A stretch of DNA of 64,000 nt from contig NZ_SJCY01000002.1 of assembly GCF_004354365.1 (NCBI RefSeq), positions 472,508-536,507 on the forward strand, given 5' to 3'. The position numbers were made by a program, and so were the translations under genes. Below the pieces are notes generated by a model. It had not been told where the DNA came from, ran no database searches, and saw only the letters and a list, made by a program, of their open reading frames with translations. Below, piece by piece: positions 9,794 through 17,195 of the stretch; position 1 is the first letter of the stretch, and each line of letters begins with the position of its first letter. This DNA comes from Pedobacter changchengzhani (GTDB lineage: Bacteria > Bacteroidota > Bacteroidia > Sphingobacteriales > Sphingobacteriaceae).

Positions 9794-10894
9794 TTAGTCG
9801 ATTACGGTAATTCTATTGTTTTCAAATTTTAATTTGTTGCCTTTAAAATCTTGGTCGGTTAGGGTTTTCATTCTTTTAAAAGCACCAAAATTCTTATCCA
9901 GCGTTAAGCGACTGATTTTTTCTTGCTTAATAGAGACTACATCAGCGTATAAAAAATCACCTTTGGCATTTATTTTAAGTTGTAGCAATGGCGCGATACT
10001 GTTATTTCCTTTTAAGCTGAACATTCCATAGGTGCAAAAATTACCTAAGCTGTAGGCGATGAATTTATTTTTATATACCTCAACGGCACGCGTTACATGT
10101 GGGCCGTGGCCCAAAACTACATCTGCGCCAGCATCAATAACTGCATGGGCAAAGGCGTAAACATTGCCTCTATTCTCTCTAAAAAATATTTCATTTTTCC
10201 TGGTTACATGTTCAAACCTTGCGCCTTCGCCACCACCATGAAAAGATACAATTACAATATCAGCCAATTTTTTTAACCTTTCTACCAAAGCTTTTGCGCT
10301 GTCAATTTTATTGATAGAAACTGTATTTTCGTTTGGTGCAAAAGCACAAAATGCATACCTAACGCTGTCTTTTTCGAAAATTTCAAATTGTTTATTCGTT
10401 TGGCCGGCGTAATGAATTTTTAATGAATCTAAAATTTTGGCAGTATTTTTTCTGCCCAAGGCATCAAAATCGCCAACATGGTTATTGGCAATACTTAAAA
10501 CATTAAAACCAGCTTTTTTGTAAATTCCTGCATAGCGCTCTGGCATTCTAAAGGCATAACAACTACCCGGATTTAAACCATTGCATTTGCTAGAGTTGCC
10601 TGAGTTTAAAAAGCACCCTTCTAAATTACCAAAAACAATATCGCCCTTTAACAAACTATCAACAGCTTGGAAACTTTTTACAGCATCATCTGGTGGAAGA
10701 TTTGATTTTGATGGAAATGCGGAGCCAAGCATAATATCTCCAACAGCGGTTATCGAAATCGTATCCTTAATTTTTCTAACCTGAACAGTATCTTGTTTTT
10801 TTTGATTTGCAATAACCACAGGCTTACTTTGGCAACTCATTAAAAAATAAGCGCCTCCAGATATTAAAACTAAAAAACTAATAAAATTCTTCAT
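9794..10894 (-). CDS. CapA-family (poly-gamma-glutamate capsule type) lipoprotein
   Basis: A 366-aa protein of the metallophosphatase-like PGA_cap family. The signal peptide ends in a lipobox (FLMSC). Family motifs run in order: AVGDIMLGS, FGNLEGCF, SIANNHVGDFD, IVSFHGGGEG, and DVVLGHGPHVTRAVE followed by YSLGNF. In capsule-forming Gram-positives CapA works in poly-glutamate synthesis, but lone CapA homologues in Bacteroidota lack the CapB/C partners, and none occurs here. The substrate is therefore open. Two small membrane-protein frames follow on the same strand. The family call is firm; the role is not. Confidence 0.88.
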   Translation of the reverse strand: MKNFISFLVLISGGAYFLMSCQSKPVVIANQKKQDTVQVRKIKDTISITAVGDIMLGSAFPSKSNLPPDDAVKSFQAVDSLLKGDIVFGNLEGCFLNSGNSSKCNGLNPGSCYAFRMPERYAGIYKKAGFNVLSIANNHVGDFDALGRKNTAKILDSLKIHYAGQTNKQFEIFEKDSVRYAFCAFAPNENTVSINKIDSAKALVERLKKLADIVIVSFHGGGEGARFEHVTRKNEIFFRENRGNVYAFAHAVIDAGADVVLGHGPHVTRAVEVYKNKFIAYSLGNFCTYGMFSLKGNNSIAPLLQLKINAKGDFLYADVVSIKQEKISRLTLDKNFGAFKRMKTLTDQDFKGNKLKFENNRITVID

Positions 10895-10903
10895 TGGTGG
10901 TCA

Positions 10904-10937
10904 TAAAAAAATCCTCCAAAATTGCTTTCGGAGGATA
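10904..10937 (-). terminator. Rho-independent terminator of the NlpC/P60 gene
   Basis: Read on the minus strand, ATCCTCC pairs with GGAGGAT (10911-10917 with 10930-10936) and is followed by seven T residues. It stands between the NlpC/P60 gene and the CapA-like gene, so these two genes are probably transcribed separately. Confidence 0.85.
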
Positions 10938-10981
10938 TAAAATATTGTCTTTGATGATTGTCCCTTAATCTTTTATCTAAA

Positions 10982-11539
10982 CTATTCTACTGTAAAATCT
11001 TTTTTGTACGATTCTAATATTCTTCCGCCTTTATAAAAAAAGCGACTGTAATAAGGTTCGTTCAAATTGCTGATTACAACACCTCTAGAGCTAGATGCGT
11101 GTGCAAACCTATTATCGCCTAAATAAATGCCAATATGAGAAATGCTTTTGCTTTTAATTTTGAAGAAAACTAGGTCTCCTTCTTTCAACTCATCTTTAGA
11201 AACAGGATCAACCATGCTAAAAATATCTCTTGAATTTCTTAATATAGTAGTGTTGAAAACTTTATCGTAAATCGCTTTCGTAAACGCCGAACAATCTATT
11301 CCTTTTTTTGTTGTACCACCAAAACGATAAGGTGTTCCAATCCATTCGTACACGAATTTGTATAGTTTTAGGTTAGAAGTTGCATCAACCGCAACGCCCA
11401 TAACTTGAGAAAAATATTGCGAAGCTAAGTTATCGGGGTCATTTAATTCTTTACCAGATTCTTTTGTTTTTGTTTGTGCAAAGGCACAAGAGAGCGTGCA
11501 TACAGCTATTAAGAATGAAAACAAAATTTTTTTAATCAT
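10982..11539 (-). CDS. NlpC/P60-family cell-wall hydrolase (C40 peptidase)
   Basis: A 185-aa secreted peptidase that cleaves peptidoglycan stem peptides. A signal peptide (about 1-21, ending AFAQ) is followed by the NlpC/P60 domain at about 60-175. The catalytic cysteine lies in GIDCSAFTKA, the histidine in ISHIGIYLGD, and the third residue in RFAHASS. No SH3 or LysM domain is present, so this is a minimal Spr/NlpC-type enzyme. A strong terminator follows. The upstream gap leads to the divergent pyruvate dehydrogenase genes. Confidence 0.93.
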   Translation of the reverse strand: MIKKILFSFLIAVCTLSCAFAQTKTKESGKELNDPDNLASQYFSQVMGVAVDATSNLKLYKFVYEWIGTPYRFGGTTKKGIDCSAFTKAIYDKVFNTTILRNSRDIFSMVDPVSKDELKEGDLVFFKIKSKSISHIGIYLGDNRFAHASSSRGVVISNLNEPYYSRFFYKGGRILESYKKDFTVE

Positions 11540-12018
11540 GTTATACAGTTATGTTTGGTTTAATTCACTTCAACACTAACGTACACCATACATGGCATAT
11601 TGTTGGTTACAAAAGTATTAATTATGTCAAGGTTATCCAAATGTTAATTAATTAAAATGTAAAGTTATTAACATTTACGACTTTTGTTGAGTTATTTTCA
11701 GCTAGTTAGCCATATTTATTTTTGCACAATTCTCACTTTCGCTGCTTTAAATCCCTAATTTTTTAATTAGGTAAATAGGTGCTATGGCAAAATATTATTC
11801 TACGTTAAATTTGATTGCATAACGCAAAAAGCTGTAAAGTTTGGCGTTTGTAAAACAAATCAAATATAAAAACCGCATATTTAAAACAATTGTATTGAGC
11901 AAAAAATTAGCATTAAATGAAATAGATGCTAATTTACCTAATGATTTTACATTTAAAAGTGCCAAAAATTGTAATAAAAAAATTAGATTTGCTTTCGCAA
12001 AAAAACAAATACCATAAA
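11540..12018. other. Divergent intergenic region with a leader hairpin upstream of pdhA
   Basis: About 480 AT-rich bases between the NlpC/P60 gene and pdhA. TATTTTTG (11717-11724) fits the Bacteroidota -7 box TAnnTTTG on the plus strand, but no well-spaced TTTG box is seen upstream (the nearest TTG is 27 bases away). CCTAATT (11754-11760) and AATTAGG (11765-11771) form a small hairpin downstream of that box, in the likely pdhA leader. No small gene was seen. Confidence 0.4.
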
Positions 12019-13014
12019 ATGAGTGCAGTAGAAATAAATAAAGATACTTGGTTAAAATGGTTTGAATCGATGTTGCTTATGCGCAAATTCGAAGAAAAGA
12101 CAGGCCAGTTATACGGTCAACAAAAAATTCGTGGCTTTTGTCACTTATATATCGGACAGGAAGCTGTGGTTGCAGGTGCATTATCTGCTATGCAAAAAGG
12201 CGATTCGATGATTACAACTTATCGCGATCATGCACATGCATTGGCTTTGGGCGTAAGCGCCGATAGTATTATGGCAGAAATGTATGGTAAAGCAACCGGT
12301 TGCTCAAAAGGTAAAGGTGGCTCTATGCACATGTTTAGCAAAGAACATAACTTTTATGGTGGCCACGCAATTGTTGGCGGTCAAATTCCATTAGGTGCGG
12401 GTGTTGCTTTTGCAGAAAAATATAAAGGAACAGATAATGTTAACATTTGTTACATGGGCGATGGTGCAGTACGCCAGGGTGCTTTAAACGAAACTTTTAA
12501 CATGGCCATGTTGTGGAAGTTGCCTGTAATTTTTGTTTGTGAAAACAACGGTTACGCAATGGGTACATCGGTAGAGCGTACCACTAACATGACTGATATA
12601 TACAAAATTGGTTTAGGTTTTGATATGCCTTGCGCACCTGTTGATGGTATGGATCCTGTTGCCGTTCATAATGCGATGGATGAAGCGATTCAACGTGCTC
12701 GTAAAGGTGATGGACCAACTTTCTTAGAAATGAGAACTTACCGTTACCGCGGTCATTCAATGTCTGATCCTGCAAAATATCGTACAAAAGAAGAATTAGA
12801 AGATTATAAAGCCAAAGATCCTGTTGATCTTGCGAGAGAAACCATCCTTAAAGAAAAGTATGCAGATCAAGCTTGGATAGAAGAAGTAGAAGCTAAAGTT
12901 AAGGGCATTGTAGATCATGCTGTTAAGTTTGCAGAAGAATCGCCATGGCCTGATCCATCAGAATTGTATAAAGATGTGTACAAAACGGATAACTATCCAT
13001 TTGTAATGGACTAA
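12019..13014 (+). CDS. pdhA: Pyruvate dehydrogenase E1 component, alpha subunit
   Basis: Thiamine-diphosphate subunit of the pyruvate dehydrogenase complex, which converts pyruvate to acetyl-CoA. The start at 12019 (MSAVEINKDTWLKW) gives 331 aa, the usual length; an in-frame ATG at 11926 would add 31 residues of no family character. The TPP motif runs from YMGDGAVRQGA to FVCENNGYAMGT. The phosphorylation-loop region is RYRGHSMSDPAKYR. The E2 gene follows 33 bases later on the same strand. E1-beta and E3 genes are not in the window, which is a normal arrangement in Bacteroidota. Confidence 0.96.
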   Translation: MSAVEINKDTWLKWFESMLLMRKFEEKTGQLYGQQKIRGFCHLYIGQEAVVAGALSAMQKGDSMITTYRDHAHALALGVSADSIMAEMYGKATGCSKGKGGSMHMFSKEHNFYGGHAIVGGQIPLGAGVAFAEKYKGTDNVNICYMGDGAVRQGALNETFNMAMLWKLPVIFVCENNGYAMGTSVERTTNMTDIYKIGLGFDMPCAPVDGMDPVAVHNAMDEAIQRARKGDGPTFLEMRTYRYRGHSMSDPAKYRTKEELEDYKAKDPVDLARETILKEKYADQAWIEEVEAKVKGIVDHAVKFAEESPWPDPSELYKDVYKTDNYPFVMD

Positions 13015-13047
13015 TTTTTTAAAAAAAGATTTCAATTAATTGATATA

Positions 13048-14760
13048 ATGGCTGAAGTAATTAAAATGCCCAAAATGAGCGACACCATGACCGAAGGGGT
13101 TTTGGCGAAGTGGCACAAAAAAGTGGGAGATAAAGTAAAAAGCGGAGATGTTTTAGCAGAAGTAGAAACTGATAAAGCAACAATGGACATGGAATCTTAT
13201 TGGGATGGTACGCTTTTATACATAGGTGTAGAAGAAGGCACATCAGTTCCAGTTGATGCAGTAATGGCCGTTATAGGTAAGGAAGGTGAAGATTATAAAG
13301 CCGCTCTGGAAGCCGAAAGCGGAAATTCTAAAGCGGAAAGCGAAAAAGCTGAAAGTCCGCAGGCCGAAAGTGCTAAAGTTGACGAGGCTCCTGCGCAAGT
13401 TGGTGGTTTAAGTGAAGAGGAATTAATAGCCAAAGGAATTACCGTAATTCGTATGCCTTTGCTAAGCGATACCATGACGGAAGGCGTAATTGCCGAATGG
13501 CATAAAAAAGTTGGCGATAAAGTTAAGGATGATGATGTTTTGGCTGATGTAGAAACCGATAAGGCAACTATGGAAGTTATGGGTTATGCAACTGGTACTT
13601 TATTACATATTGGTGTAGAAAAAGGCGCTGCGGCAAAAGTTAACGGTATTATCGCTATTGTTGGTCCAGAAGGAACTGATGTGAGTGGTATTTTAGCGGG
13701 TGGAGCTCAAAGCTCAAACCTGCCTGCCGGACAGGCAGGGCCGAAAGCTGAAAGCTCAAATTCTGATAGTGAACAAAAAGCACAAGCTTCGGCATCTCCA
13801 GAAATTGAGACCGCAAGAACCACATCTTGTGGCCCTGTTGATGCAGGAACCGATAATGATAGTCGTATAAAAGCTTCTCCTTTGGCAAAGAAAATTGCTA
13901 AAGATAAAGGGATTGATTTATCTCAAGTTTCTGGCAGCGCCGAAGGCGGCAGAATTATTAAAAAAGATATAGAGAATTATAAGGCAGCACCTCAAGCTGA
14001 AAGTGGAATGCCTAAAGCAGAAAGCGCACCACAGAAAGCTCAAGTTGTCGCTCCAGTTATTCCTACTTTTGTTGGTGAAGTTAAATTTACCGAAGCGCCA
14101 GTTTCGCAAATGCGTAAAATTATTGCGAAACGTTTAGCCGAAAGTTTATTTACAGCGCCACATTTTTACTTAACTGTAAGTATTGATATGGATAACGCAA
14201 TGGCTGCACGTACTGCGATTAATACCGTTGCACCAGTAAAGGTTTCATTCAACGATATCGTAATTAAAGCAGTTGCAGTGGCCTTGAAAAAACATCCAGC
14301 AGTTAATTCATCGTGGGGTGGCGATAAAATTCGTTTCAACGAACACACCAATATTGGTGTAGCTATGGCGGTTGAAGATGGTTTATTGGTGCCAGTTGTT
14401 CGTTTTGCCGATGGTAAATCACTATCTCACATTTCTGCTGAAGTGAAAGATTTTGGTGCTAAAGCAAAGGCAAAAAAGCTTCAACCCGCAGATTGGGAAG
14501 GTTCAACTTTTACGGTTTCTAACTTAGGTATGTTCGGTATCGATGAATTTACATCAATTATAAATTCCCCTGACGGCGCAATTTTATCTGTAGGTGCAAT
14601 ACAAGCTGTACCGGTAGTTAAAAATGGTGCTGTTGTACCGGGTAATGTAATGAAATTGACTTTAGGTTGCGATCACCGTGTGGTAGATGGATCAACAGGA
14701 GCACAGTTTTTACAAACTTTAAAAGGGTTATTAGAAGAACCAATTAGGTTATTAGCGTAG
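13048..14760 (+). CDS. pdhC: Pyruvate dehydrogenase E2, dihydrolipoamide acetyltransferase
   Basis: Core acyltransferase of the pyruvate dehydrogenase complex, 570 aa. It has two lipoyl domains with lipoylation lysines at about 43 and 172 (ETDKATMDM, ETDKATMEV), a peripheral-subunit-binding domain at about 275-311 (ASPLAKKIAKDKGI), and the catalytic domain from about 345 with DHRVVDG (active histidine about 543). The linkers are rich in AES/KAES repeats. The second linker holds the palindrome-encoded peptide LPAGQAG (about residues 225-231), probably a repeat insertion that kept the frame. It is downstream of pdhA in a likely operon and ends near a terminator. Confidence 0.96.
   Translation: MAEVIKMPKMSDTMTEGVLAKWHKKVGDKVKSGDVLAEVETDKATMDMESYWDGTLLYIGVEEGTSVPVDAVMAVIGKEGEDYKAALEAESGNSKAESEKAESPQAESAKVDEAPAQVGGLSEEELIAKGITVIRMPLLSDTMTEGVIAEWHKKVGDKVKDDDVLADVETDKATMEVMGYATGTLLHIGVEKGAAAKVNGIIAIVGPEGTDVSGILAGGAQSSNLPAGQAGPKAESSNSDSEQKAQASASPEIETARTTSCGPVDAGTDNDSRIKASPLAKKIAKDKGIDLSQVSGSAEGGRIIKKDIENYKAAPQAESGMPKAESAPQKAQVVAPVIPTFVGEVKFTEAPVSQMRKIIAKRLAESLFTAPHFYLTVSIDMDNAMAARTAINTVAPVKVSFNDIVIKAVAVALKKHPAVNSSWGGDKIRFNEHTNIGVAMAVEDGLLVPVVRFADGKSLSHISAEVKDFGAKAKAKKLQPADWEGSTFTVSNLGMFGIDEFTSIINSPDGAILSVGAIQAVPVVKNGAVVPGNVMKLTLGCDHRVVDGSTGAQFLQTLKGLLEEPIRLLA
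13719..13739. repeat. Palindromic repeat inserted in frame in the E2 gene
   Basis: CCTGCCTG and CAGGCAGG form perfect 8-bp arms around CCGGA. The 21-bp unit is GC-rich in an AT-rich gene and encodes the LPAGQAG stretch in a disordered linker. CCTGCCGG/CAGGCAGG palindromes are, from memory, a dispersed element in Bacteroidota genomes; other copies would have to be found outside this window. Confidence 0.7.
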
Positions 14761-14768
14761 CATAAATC

Positions 14769-14835
14769 GTCATTCCGAGGGAAGCAAAGCGACGAGGAAT
14801 CTTTTTAGGAGATTCTTCGCTATGCTCAGAATGAC
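14769..14835. repeat. Dispersed intergenic hairpin repeat
   Basis: Outer arms GTCATTC/GAATGAC (14769-14775 and 14829-14835) and inner arms GAGGAATCT/AGATTCTTC build a long imperfect hairpin right after the E2 gene. It resembles in theme the element at 54449-54505 (GAGG ... AATCT inside inverted ATTGCGAGG arms). No protein is encoded. It looks like a REP-like mobile repeat. Confidence 0.6.
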
Positions 14836-14852
14836 AAAACCATAAATATTCT

Positions 14853-14886
14853 AAAGCCATTCTTGAAAAAGAATGGCTTTTTTATT
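14853..14886 (+). terminator. Rho-independent terminator of the pdhA-pdhC operon
   Basis: AAAGCCATTCTT pairs with AAGAATGGCTTT around a GAAA loop, followed by TTTATTTT. A 12-bp stem with a tetraloop is a strong signal. Confidence 0.88.
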
Positions 14887-15207
14887 TTAGAAAAGCCAAT
14901 TGCTACAACTATCATTGTTCGTCCCGCTTTCGTTTATAGTCCTCATTTCGTTTCGCTACGCTTTCACTCATTCCGGGCTAATCACTCAATCGGGTTTAGA
15001 AATTAAATACAGTACATAAAACTTAATTTTAAAACCAACGGGGGTCAAAAATTAAAAAATTGACCCACGTTTTTACAATGTGGACAAAAAAGGGATAAAT
15101 TGACTTATGTCAAGTATTTATATCTAATCAAAAGGCACTCCTTAAAGTTCAAATTTTTTGTTGTGTTGAATATTTATATCTTGCAGTACATAAACAAGTT
15201 ATAATTC
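14887..15207. other. Intergenic region with a second dispersed repeat
   Basis: Bases 14920-14990 are a GC-richer patch (GTCCTCATTTCG, then CGCTACGCTTTCACTCATTC) whose style differs from the surrounding DNA and recalls widespread Bacteroidota intergenic repeats. The rest is AT-rich and should hold the promoter of the HipA-like gene. I see no small gene. The patch marks the left border of the accessory block. Confidence 0.45.
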
Positions 15208-16029
15208 ATGAAACAACTGCAAACTATTCAGCAAGTTCATAAAATGTTTGATACAGCGGGTAGCAGTCCATTATTGGTAACTTGTAATGATTTGAATGAC
15301 TGGGTTTGCAAATATGACAAACACCCTAATTATCTCTTTAATGAACTGGTTGCTGCAGAGTTCGGGAAATTATGGGGTATTAATATTCCTGAAACATCAT
15401 TAATCACTGTAAACAAGCAACATATCCCATTTGAAAAGTATAAAACTTTACAACCGAACTTTTTTGATAAACAATGTTTTGGTTCTTCGCATTTGAAGAA
15501 TACAAAAGATTTAGATTTAACAGTTATACCCTTATTTAAGGATAAGAATTTTCGAAATAAAATTACCGATAAGTCAGGTTTTCTGAGAATTGCTCTATTT
15601 GATATGTGGTTAGCCAATGAAGATAGAAATTACAACAATAATAATCTATTATTACATTATGCAAAAGACAACAGCTTATCCTTTTATGCAATAGATCATG
15701 TTGCCATTTTTAATTCTAGCTTTTTAAATTATGGAATACAATCTTTAACTGAGGATGATAGTATTCTAAATACCGAACTAGCTAAACTATTATTTGCCCA
15801 CGATAGGAAATTAGGTGAAACAGTAGATAAGCTAGTTGAAAATTTTTACCTTTACACCAAAGAATGTGAGGCGAAGTTAGATAATATATTTGCCTTAGTG
15901 CCAAACTCTTGGGCTGTAGATGCTGTTAATATAAAAGCAAAAATGAAACGATACTTGTTTCCTGATGCTTGGAAAAATCAATGTGAAGATAACTTTAGAG
16001 CACTTATACATTCTTTAATACTAACCTAA
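15208..16029 (+). CDS. HipA-like kinase-domain protein
   Basis: A 273-aa protein that resembles the HipA-like kinase family (stand-alone HipA_2 type rather than full HipA). The N-terminal part contains PNYLFNELVAAEFGKLWGI, the usual pattern for binding to a substrate lobe. The probable catalytic loop is MWLANEDRNYNNNNLLL (a DRxxxN-like motif), followed by a metal-binding aspartate in YAIDHVAIF. The partner gene starts 1 base after its stop codon. Such pairs occur in many bacteria without a settled function; a toxin-like or defence role is inferred from the HipA relation and the adjoining restriction system. No HipB-like antitoxin is present. Confidence 0.7.
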   Translation: MKQLQTIQQVHKMFDTAGSSPLLVTCNDLNDWVCKYDKHPNYLFNELVAAEFGKLWGINIPETSLITVNKQHIPFEKYKTLQPNFFDKQCFGSSHLKNTKDLDLTVIPLFKDKNFRNKITDKSGFLRIALFDMWLANEDRNYNNNNLLLHYAKDNSLSFYAIDHVAIFNSSFLNYGIQSLTEDDSILNTELAKLLFAHDRKLGETVDKLVENFYLYTKECEAKLDNIFALVPNSWAVDAVNIKAKMKRYLFPDAWKNQCEDNFRALIHSLILT

Positions 16030-16030
16030 A

Positions 16031-16879
16031 ATGAAAACTTTATTTTCAATATTATATGTTCCAATTAGTACTACGCTTGATGAGCGAGTAAGTATTGGAC
16101 TAATTATGTTTAATGGCGAGCAACATTTTTTTAAGTATTCTGCGCTAAAACTTCAAGCGATTAAAGGTTTATTAGATAGCGAAAGTAACACGATTCTAAA
16201 AACCTACTTAAAAACATTAGAAAAAGAAATAAATAGTAGTTCGGGTACTGCAGACGAGCTTTTTGATGTGGAAATTAGTGCAAAAGCAAATTGGATAAAC
16301 ACTTCTTATATATCTTATTTATCTAAATACTCCAATAACTTAATTCAATTTTCTGAAGCTAAAACGATAGAAATTCCACTAAATTCTACGAATTTTAAAA
16401 AGGTTTTTGAAAAGTATATCTTCCAGTATAATGAAGTTACTGAAGTAGATGAAAGCATTAGTGTGTATCAGAAAGTTAAAGCTAAACTTTATCCTAACAT
16501 AGTTGGTAAAGTAAATGTAGATAAAACAGTTACACCCAACGATTTTAAAAACTTAATTGCGCCTTTCGAAGTTAATTTTATCGGTTTAAATGGTGTACCA
16601 GTTGCAGGACAGGCAATTGATTTTGAGAAGCAACACTTTTATTTAGAGAATGACATCAGTAGATTTATCGCGTTAACAAATGCTTTAGAATTAGATGAAA
16701 AAAGAGATGGAAAATATTTTGTATTAGGCAGAGAACCGAAAGTGAATCATAATCAAAGAAATCATTTAATGTGGGAACAGATAAGAGATTCTGATTTTTT
16801 AGAATTTGTTGATATTGATGAAGTTGGCATAGTTGAAGATTACATTAATAAAAACAATGTTGCCCCATTTTTTAATTAA
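16031..16879 (+). CDS. DUF3037-like partner of the HipA-like kinase
   Basis: A 282-aa protein with the opening SILYVPISTTLDERVSIGLIMF, which fits the DUF3037 pattern (a short strand, then an acidic-Arg-hydrophobic segment). The rest is a mix of helices and strands without motifs I recognise. The gene begins 1 base after the HipA-like stop codon, so they are translationally close and surely cotranscribed. HipA-like plus DUF3037 pairs are a known neighbourhood. The protein is longer than the DUF3037 core, so the C-terminal half is unexplained. Function unknown. Confidence 0.5.
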   Translation: MKTLFSILYVPISTTLDERVSIGLIMFNGEQHFFKYSALKLQAIKGLLDSESNTILKTYLKTLEKEINSSSGTADELFDVEISAKANWINTSYISYLSKYSNNLIQFSEAKTIEIPLNSTNFKKVFEKYIFQYNEVTEVDESISVYQKVKAKLYPNIVGKVNVDKTVTPNDFKNLIAPFEVNFIGLNGVPVAGQAIDFEKQHFYLENDISRFIALTNALELDEKRDGKYFVLGREPKVNHNQRNHLMWEQIRDSDFLEFVDIDEVGIVEDYINKNNVAPFFN

Positions 16880-16901
16880 TACTTTTAAGAAATAATAATT
16901 T

Positions 16902-16931
16902 AAGGCTTTCAAATTTTTGGAAGCTTTTTTT
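16902..16931 (+). terminator. Terminator after the HipA-like/DUF3037 pair
   Basis: AAGGCTTTC pairs with GGAAGCTTT (two G-T wobbles) around an AT-rich loop and is followed by a T-run. It separates the pair from the RNA element and the restriction system. Confidence 0.7.
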
Positions 16932-17000
16932 ATGCCCTTAAAAAACTATATTTACAACAAAACAAATAAATTATAGATTAAACTTAAAAAAGACATATAA

Positions 17001-17168
17001 AATAAGCGTTTAGCGAAAATTCCTGTATCTGAAAGGTCGAAAATTTCAAATCCCACAGGAGAGTTTAGTTAACGTTCACGCTAAAAGCGTGGGCGTTGCT
17101 CTACTTTGTGGGATAGGTATTCGACCACCTCAGAAACAAGTAAAAGCGACTAACCCACGCTTTTTTTG
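17001..17168 (+). ncRNA. Rod-shaped structured RNA (6S-like or restriction-linked)
   Basis: No reading frame, but the bases fold into a long rod whose ends pair. The stems, from outside in, are: AAGCGT/ACGCTT (17004-17009 with 17157-17162), TTAGCG/CGACTAA (17010-17015 with 17147-17153, one bulge), TCTGA/TCAGA (17028-17032 with 17130-17134), GGTCGAA/TTCGACC (17035-17041 with 17120-17126), ATCCCACA/TGTGGGAT (17050-17057 with 17107-17114), AGAG/CTCT, AACG/CGTT and CACGCT/AGCGTG with an AAA loop. A T-run follows (17161-17167). The layout (closing stem, internal bubbles, terminal hairpin, about 165 nt) resembles 6S RNA, but I cannot confirm the family. An alternative terminator hairpin AAAAGCG/CGCTTTT (17142-17148 with 17158-17164) would compete with the closing stem. 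Confidence 0.7.
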
Positions 17169-17195
17169 TGGCTTTTGATTTTTCCCAATCAAACG

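Noticed and set aside
11926..12018. An N-terminal extension of pdhA of 31 residues
   Set aside because: The extension is not seen in E1-alpha proteins, and the ATG at 12019 gives the standard length.
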